Source: Gnetum montanum (Eukaryota; Streptophyta; Gnetopsida; Gnetales; Gnetaceae). Taken from it: a stretch of 64,000 nt of DNA. Of the stretch, positions 34,701 through 43,700 are shown piece by piece. The notes below the pieces were generated by a model. The model made no database searches. It was not told where the DNA came from and saw only the letters and a list, made by a program, of their open reading frames with translations. The position numbers were made by a program, and so were the translations under genes. Position 1 is the stretch's first letter; each line of letters starts with the position of its first letter. The stretch covers positions 639,707-703,706 of the forward strand of contig MNCI01004872.1 of the NCBI GenBank assembly GCA_015680685.1, written 5' to 3'.

Positions 34701-37700
34701 TCCTCTAAAAACATGGGATTATACTCACATTAGCAACTAATAAGGATATGACTCATAATGATGGGATGATTACAGGGCCTACTTACCTCCTTCACTCCTT
34801 AGACTTAACAAGTTGTTGGTAGGATGAGACCCTGGCACTTCTCAGAATCCTAAGGATTGATGCATCTATTGCATATCATCTATCTTTAGTAGCACTATGA
34901 TACCTTAAAAACTAGCATTGTCCAAGGTGATTGTTAACACTTTGCATTACTTGCGAAACTAGAAAACATCAAATATTTGTATGACTCACTTGTTTCAAGT
35001 TTTATTTTACAAGCAACACCAATGCATCTGGTTGGATGTACTCATAGTCCTCCACTATGTTTCTGCCACACAAGATCATTTAAGATATAATAGGCTTCAA
35101 ACAATGGTTGGGAATAAAATATATATAGGTTTCAATAACTTTGCCTATGCAATGTGGCAGTGCTTTCCCACATTGAGGGCCATCTAACTTGAAGAATCCG
35201 ATCACCGTCTAGCCATGAGTTGGGTTATCTTCGGGTTCTAAACTACACAAACAAGGCTTGGCTCAATCATCATTTTTAGACTACACCTTGGTATACCCCC
35301 AAGATAGACAACCAAGGATTGTATGTGAAGTGGTCACACAGTTATGAATAGCACCTGCATCATTGAAAACCTTTGGGTGTTATGCAACTCAACCTCTTTG
35401 GGTCCAATGGCTTAGGATATTAAGCCGAAGTAAGCATATGTACGGGTAGGGTGTATGCAAAATAAATAAACAATGCAACTCATCCATTTGGTATGGGGAT
35501 GAATATATATTATTATTAAAATGATTAGTTAGTGATCCCAAAAAATATGACATGCTTCACACAATGCACACCAATTAAATGCATTATCCACCTAATTACT
35601 AACTATGAGTTTAGGGAAATTGCTTATCTTGGGGCCCAAAGGGCTTCTAATCATACTTTATGTGGTCAAATTTTATGGAATGCAAATAAAGATAGATGAT
35701 CACACATATGTTCTTTCTTTTCTTTCCACAAATAAAACAATATAATTGTTGATAAATAAATGGGGTTAGCACAATGTAGCAAAAATAAATAAACAATATT
35801 GATGTTTTTTTTTTGAGAAACAATCGAGTAATGTATTAAAAGAAGTAATGTAAACTATACAAAAGCTACACATCCGTGGGAGTCCTCTCCCTTTCGTTAG
35901 TGACCTATTTAAAAAATCAGGACTAAATCACCGTAGTCTCAACATGCCCCTTGCTGTTCATACAAAAAACCAGAAAGACGTAGGGTCCCCCTACTCTCCC
36001 ACCGTTATCAATCCCCAGCCACGACACGGACCAAGCCCAACCGGCACGGGCTAAAACATAGTCACAAAACAACCAAGAGGTTGTTTGAAAGAAACCAAAC
36101 AAAACAACAACCCAAAAGGCAACCATGCCTCTCAGATATGTCAAGGCAGCCAGGAGCATCTACACGTTGGCCACAGCCGTGAGTGAATGTCATCAAGTAT
36201 GTTGTGGTGCTCCTCGGTATTGATGAAAGCTGTGGCTTGCTGAAAATTCTTAAAGGCCTCCACCATTTGTGCACGCACAGCCACATCGCCCCTGCCATCA
36301 AGGTGTAACTTTGCTGATGTTTGCATGAAAGGAAAATCTAACTTTGACAAAATGTATGAACATTCATGTAATGAAAGACTATTCTAAAGATACTTCCAGG
36401 CTTCCAAGATGCAATATTCCCATCATACAAATGAAAGAAGTAACTGTGCATCTCAAGTGTATTTTAAATGCCATATAAGAAGTAGCTCACATCATACAAT
36501 GGAGAGAGTTTCAATAGTTAAGGTTTGTTTTTCATAGGACAATTAACCAATGTTTTCCTCTATTTTCAGGCATGCAAAATTGGGCAAACAAAGTTTGAAA
36601 GTAGGGCCTGAGCAATCAAATTTGTGTTTAGGGGAGATGAAGGTCTTGAAAATAAATATGAGATTATAATCCACACAGCTCATGGGAGTTGGGATTTGAC
36701 AAGGTTTTGTTTTGTTTTTGTTTTCTCTCAGCGGAAGGTATCTTTTAGGCTCTGCAATATCAGTAATTGGGAGATAGAATCTTAGGAGATAGATTACCAG
36801 CCATACAAATAATATAATAATAACAGTAACAGTCCCCCCCTTTTTTTCTCAGGCTAAAACAGAGAACAGAAAATCTTTAAATTCCTTTTTCTAAAGAAAA
36901 AGAGAAACAGAAGTAGATTCTATGTGTGACGGTTGTCAATCCCATTTCTACCATATCTAAGGAATCAGAAAACAGAAAATTCTAGATTTTAAAAAAAAAA
37001 ACAAATGGCAGTCTTATTACTAGCATTATTAAAGAATCAAAATTCTGATTTTATGGAGTAGAAAACAAACAAATTCTCATGTGCTCTTGGCAATATGGAA
37101 AGGAAAGGAGTAACAACAATAAAATCTGATATACGCTAAGTTTGAACACCATGATGGATTAGCATTGTTTCAAACTTTGACATTTTCATTAATAAATTTT
37201 TCTAGCCTTATGTTTTCACATTGAAAGAAATGTAGGCTTAAACAAAGGACCATTTAACAATGATTTGGGACATGGAAACTCTCTTTAAAACCCCTCAAAA
37301 CTGACCCAAAAATGATCAACAAAACAAAACATGTGCAGTTAACAGAAGACACCAAAAATCCTCAATATGCAAAGCTTTATTTTATTTTTTTTTAATTTTA
37401 AAATGAGCACTCAATAGACCCTTTGGCCATCCTGCTGTGATACACCAAGTCTCTCCAACACTACAGCATCTTGTATCCCACACAAGAAGAACACCAGGAT
37501 TGCAAAAAATTGTGGGGGCTAACACCATCAAGCACCTCCAAGAACTAAGCCCTTGTAGCTTAGACAAGAGATAACCTGCCTTGGATAGAATGATGGTGGC
37601 CATTTTTTTTATAAAACAAGAATGATCACAAAAACATGAAATACCAAGTGCAAATGACACAAAGAAAATGATAACTCATAAACCTAAAACATGCATGCCA

Positions 37701-40700
37701 AAAATCAAATCCAAGACACATGAGAGACTCTATGCATGACTACCAACTCATAAGAAATTCCACATGCCCTCATGAGATAATGTTCACTTGTCTAAACCAA
37801 TACAACTTTAAACACCTAAAAAAGAAAAATTTGTACAAGGGTTTGGAATACACTCCTTTAAAGTTGAACTTGGCCAATTTGGGGAGGGAGAAGACACCTC
37901 AAGTTTGGGTTGTTGTCCAGCCAATAGCCTGAAGAAATTAGCTTCATATAGCAAGTTGAAGGTGCTACTAAAATCCCTTCACAAAATTAGAGAAAACAGT
38001 CCCTTAAATCAACCAAATAGTCCCCAAATATCAGTCACAAAAGCCTCCAATAGCAGCAACAAAATCAACCTCCTAAGAGTCCACAAGAACACTCAATACA
38101 ACCCAAGAGATGGTTGAGAACAATCAAGGAATAACCTCTCTTACTCTCCTCTCCTCAACTCCTCACCCCTCCAACTAGTAGAGTCTCTGCTTCCTTGGCC
38201 AAAAGTGAAAATGAGAGCAAACACCCCCTCTATTTATAAGATGGAGAGATTGTATGACTTGGGTAAAAGACTTGTGCACAAAAGTTTACACAATGGACAA
38301 GGAGTAGATAACGCATTCTTCAAAAATCCTTTTTTAATTTATGGCATCATTGTTACTTGACTTGGACAAGCAAGCTCTCATGAGGGAGTGGGCATGTGAA
38401 ATTGACAATACTGAAGAGAGTCACATGACCCCTATTAAATGAGTCATTTGTCCCTTTTTTTTTTCCAGCCATTAATATGTAGTGGACAATTTACATATAA
38501 ATAAACTAGATGTCATCATAGGCATGTCATAGAGCATACATCACCATCCCACATCGACTTTTTTCACAGCCCCACTTTTTGCCTTGTTTTAAGTCACTTT
38601 TTAGTTTATATGATATTAGGGTTTCTAATTTATTTTTGTCTTTTTATCTATTTTCTACATTACCTATAATTTATCAAGTAAAAATCATTGATGCTAAACT
38701 TTTTGTCCATCCAACATTTTACATGTGCTGAGCCTGTTGTAATGAGCACAAACATGCCATAATTATCATGCTTGAAATTAATATTTTGATTGAATCAAGG
38801 AAAATATGGTCCCATTGGGTACTTTTTTTTAATTATTTAACATTAAAATCTCAAAATCTAGGGCTTGAATTGAAAACTAATTCTAGATCTATACTCTAGG
38901 TGTAACGTTGAGTTAGTCCATCAAATTTGAGTGCTATATGACAACTTTGAATTTAGATGTATTTTAATTAATTAAATATTTAATAATTTAAAAGTTCTAG
39001 GTAAACATCAAAATAACCATGAGTCCACATCATGTTAATTTTCTAATATTATTCTAAAATAATGCTAGACTTTGCAATGCTCATTCATTAATAAAATATT
39101 TATTTTTTAAAAAACTTAAAATAATAAAAAATAGACATAAATAACAATCTTGCTTATGTCACCCAAGCAAAGGTATTCATATTACTAAGAAGTATTAGAC
39201 ACATCTACAAATATATATAAGCTTTAAAACAAACGAAAGTCTAAGTATTTAATAGAGTACTAAGGTCACATGTACAAATGTGGGGCATTATATAACTCCC
39301 TCACTTAAGGAGATTCACTTTCAGGGATCTAGAAACAAAAATGGGTAAAGTTCGTGCATTTCATTTTGCATTTCCCAAGTAGTCTCATGTATTTTATAGC
39401 TCTACTGTTTGACTTTAACTTGATGGACCTCCCTATTCTACAACCTCATTACTCAATTGTCCAAGATCCTCATTAGTTCTTCCATAGTTGAAAAATTTGC
39501 CTCCAACTGAATATGTTGCCAATTTAAAACATGAGATGGATCTAAGATATATTTTCTTACCATACTTACATGAAAAACATTGTGCATGTGTGCCTACTAA
39601 TGGGGCAAAGCCAATTTATATGTCACAAGTCCAATCCTTTCTAAAATATGACATGGTTCAACGAATCTTGGGGCGAGCTTTGACCTCTTTACACCTCTAA
39701 CAATGGTCTTCATGGGGTAAACTTCAAGAAAACCCTTCTTACCCACTTCAAATTCTAGGGGTCTTTGTCTCTTATTTGCATAACTCTTTTATCTATCTGC
39801 TGCTTGTTTGAGCCTTTTCTTTATAATTCTCATCTTTTGTTCTATGTCTTGAAGTAAGTTTGGTCCAGTTATAGCTTTGTCTCTTAAATCACTTCATGAA
39901 GTAGGAACTATACATTTCCTCCCATAGAGAACCTCAGAAGGAGCCGTGCCTATAGACTTGTGATAGCTATTATTATAGGCAAACTCAACCAAGGGTAAGT
40001 AGTCCTCCCAACTTCTTGGATTATCAGGAACACACAATCTCAGAAGATCTTCTAGCACTTGAGTTACTCTTTCTACTTGACCATCTGTTTTGGGGTGATA
40101 AGCCCTACTTGGATTTAGTTCGGTCCTAAAAGCCCTTTGAATCTCATTCCAAAATTTAGACAATAACCTTGTATCCCTATCAAAAATTATCTTTAGAGGA
40201 ATTCCATGTAGCCTAATGATGTTCTCAATGTAGATTTTTGTTATCCTTTCTGCACCATATGTTGTCTTCACTGGGATAAAGTGTGTTGATTTAGAAAATT
40301 TATCTACAACCACAAGAATAGAATCATTTCCTCTTTATGACCTTGGCAACCCAATAATGAAGTCCATGTTGATTGCATTCCATTTGTTCTCTGACACATC
40401 ATGAGGACATAATCAACATGCTAGATGTCTATGTTCAGCTTTGACTCATTGGCAAGTAAGGCACTTGGCAACAAAGGATGCTACACCTGCTTTCATTCTT
40501 GGCCACCAAAATTCTGATTTCATGTTTTGATACATTTTGTTCCCACCAAGATGCCCTACTATAGGAGGATTATGAAATTGATACATGAGCTTTTCGCTAA
40601 AGTTATTACCTTGAGGGACATATGCTCTGTTCTCAAACCTTAAGACTTCATCATTTCCCATAGTGAAAAATTCTACCTCTTGGTTTTCTAACATTTGAGA

Positions 40701-43700
40701 CTTGACCTTTTGACAAAAGGAATCATCAATTTGTGCTTTAGCTATGATGGATGGAATTTGACCCTTGATTTCTATTATGGCCTTGAAATATCCTCTCCTA
40801 CTTAATGCATAAGCTACTTTATTACCTTTGCCTTCATGATGCATAATCTCAAAATTGTAGTCACTAAGGAATTCAATCCATCTTTTTTGCCTTAGATTCA
40901 AATTTTGTTGTGTAAAATTGTACTTTAGGCTTTGGTGATGGGTCCACGCTGAAAACTTGCTCCATATAAATAGTGATGCCAAATTTTAAGCATATGGACA
41001 ACAACGGATAATTCCAAGTCATGAATAGGGTAATTCTTCTCATGAGTCTTGAGCTGGCAGGACCCATAAGCAATTACCCTATCATCTTGCATTAAAACAC
41101 AACCCAAACCTTCCCCTAATGCATCAGTGTAGATCACATAAGGCTTGCTAACATTAGACATGGATGGTATTGGTGCAGTCGTAAGCAATTGTTTGAGTTT
41201 GTCAAAAGATTGTTGACATTTTTCTATCTAACTGAATTGTTTGTCTTGTTAATGGAGCTGCCACCTTTGAAAACTTAAGAATGAAGTGCTTATAGTATCT
41301 TGCTAGACGCAAGAAATTGTGTATTTCCTTCACATTCTTTGATATAGGCCACTCTATTATTATTCTAATCTTCTCATTATCAACCGTTGTTTCACTCCCC
41401 AACACTACATGCCCCAAAAACTAGACACTTTCTTTCCAAAATGTACATTTGTTTAGGCTTGCATACAATTTATGATCCCTTAACATTTGCAAAATAATTC
41501 TAAGATGTTGCTCATGTTTCTTGTAACTTTTGGAGTAAATCAAAATGTCATCTATGAAGACTATCACAAATGAGATTAGATATGGCTGAAAAATGTGGTT
41601 CATTAGACTCATAAATACCCCTAGAGCATTAGAAAGATCAAAAGGCATCACTGTAAACTTGAAATATCCATAGCTAGTTCTAAATGCTATCTTGTGGATG
41701 TCTTCTTCTTTAATTTGGAGTTGCTGATACCTTGATTTGAGATCTATTTTAGAGAATACCTTGGCTTCTTTCAATTGATCAAACAAATCATCTATCCTTG
41801 GCAAAGGATATTTGTTCTTGATGGTAACTTTATTCAGTTGGCGATAATCAATGCATAGCCTTAATGTGCCATCCTTCTTTTTGACAAATAAAACTGGTAC
41901 CCTACATGGAGACACACTAGGCCTAATAAAGCTCTTTTGTAGAAGCTCTTCTAATTGTAACTTTAGTTCTATCATTTCTGTGGGAGACATTCTATAAGGT
42001 GCTGAAGATATAGGTGTTGTTCCTGAGACCAAGTCTATAGTGAACTCAATTGCTCGATGAGGTGGTATTGCAGGAAGTTCTTTGGCAAAAATATCTTTGT
42101 CCTCACATACAAGAGGAACATCATTTAAAGAATGTGGATCAGCTTCCACAATGATTGATTTGCAATAAACAATGAAGACTTGATTATCTCTTTGAAGCTC
42201 CCTATTAATTTGCCTAGTAGCAACCAAGTTTCTCGTAGCTGTCTTAGGTTACCCTTGAATTTTGATTTCTTGACCATTCACCTCTAAAGTAACTGTCCTT
42301 TTCATATAATCAATAATTTCTTTATGTGAACATAGCCAGTCCATTCCCAATGCAATGGCATAGACTCCTAAATTTATGATAATTGGTTCAATTCAAACTC
42401 TCCCCCACTTAGGAACAATGTACATCCTTGGACCTTCCTATTGACCTTGGCTTTAGACCCGTTGGCTAACTCAATACACCCCTCTATTGGCAAACAACTT
42501 AGATTTTCATTAACACCAACCTAAGTGAGATGAAGCAATGAGTGGCACCACAATCAAATAAAATTGATACCTCTTTGCCGTTTGGAAGACCCTTACCTTT
42601 TATGATTGAATTCTGAAATTGCACACCTTGGTTTTCAACTGCAGCCCAAAGTTTTCCCATAGGTTGATGAACAGATTGTGACACATTTTGAACTGATCTT
42701 TGGCTAGCTTGGCTAATATTCTTGGACTGATTTTCTGGACAAAACCTCTTTAAATGAGGTCCACCACATATGTAACATCTTCGACTTTGTGATGATCCCA
42801 TATTGATGCTTTGATTTTTACCTTCTCCCATAGGATAATTATTAACTTGGCTTTGCATGGGGCAGTTTCAATTTCTGTTACTTCCTTGGGTTTGGTATTG
42901 GCTGAAAGACTGATTATTGTTTCTAAAGCTATTATGAAAAATTCTTGGACTTACTTTGGTGACTTGGCTGTCCATGGTTTTTAAAACTTGGACCCTTGGG
43001 CGGCAAACGGGCCTTGCGATTAGCCTGAGATTTTTGCCAATTATCCTCTGCAAGCCTTCTCTTCTGCTTTTGCAAATGTTCTAGGTTGAAACATTGAGAC
43101 TTTGGCATACAAAGGTGGAATCAAACTCTCCATAAATTGGTTAGCCTTGTTTCTATCACTTAGGTTCATGTGGGAAACATACCTAAGGAGCTCCAAAAAC
43201 TAGCTTCATGAGCACTAACACTCGCGTTAGGAATTTGCATTAAATTGAAGAACTCTTTCCTTTTCTTATTTCGGTAGAAATGAGTGATGTATTTCTCACT
43301 AAAAATTTCCATAAATTCATCCCAAATGAGGTTATCCGTATCAGCAATTTTGACCACCTCTGTTTGCCACCATAGGTTTGCCTCACCTTGTAGCATGTAG
43401 ATAGCAAGAGGTGCCTTTTCTGTTTTAGAACACCCCAAGGTATTAATAACTTTTTCTATGTCACTCAACCATGCCTTAGCCCTAGTAGGATCCACTCCTC
43501 CTGTAAACTTGGGAGCATTAAGCTTCATGAATGTTTGGATAAGATTTCTTAGACTAGTTGATCCTTGCTGACTTTGATGGCCTAAAGGTTAGGCTTGCAG
43601 TTGGGCTTGATATTGTTGCATTCCTTGAACCATCATGGTAGCAGGATCTATGTTCCCATTGGTTTGATTTCCCAAAGGATTCTAAGCTTAGGATTGAGGC

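Larger units (their letters stand above)
34650..39277 (-). repeat. 3' LTR of the chromovirus (~4.6 kb with a nested LINE fragment)
   Basis: The outer edge (TGTAGGACTCCTAATAACC on +) matches the 5' LTR remnant that begins TGTAGAACCCCTAATA at 43986. The inner edge is inferred: after the pol tail comes a purine-rich GTGAGGGAG, then TATATAATGCCCCACA on the - strand, a typical start for this lineage. A TATA box on the - strand at 38231-38240 fits an LTR promoter. Removing the nested fragment leaves about 4.1 kb. Confidence 0.6.
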
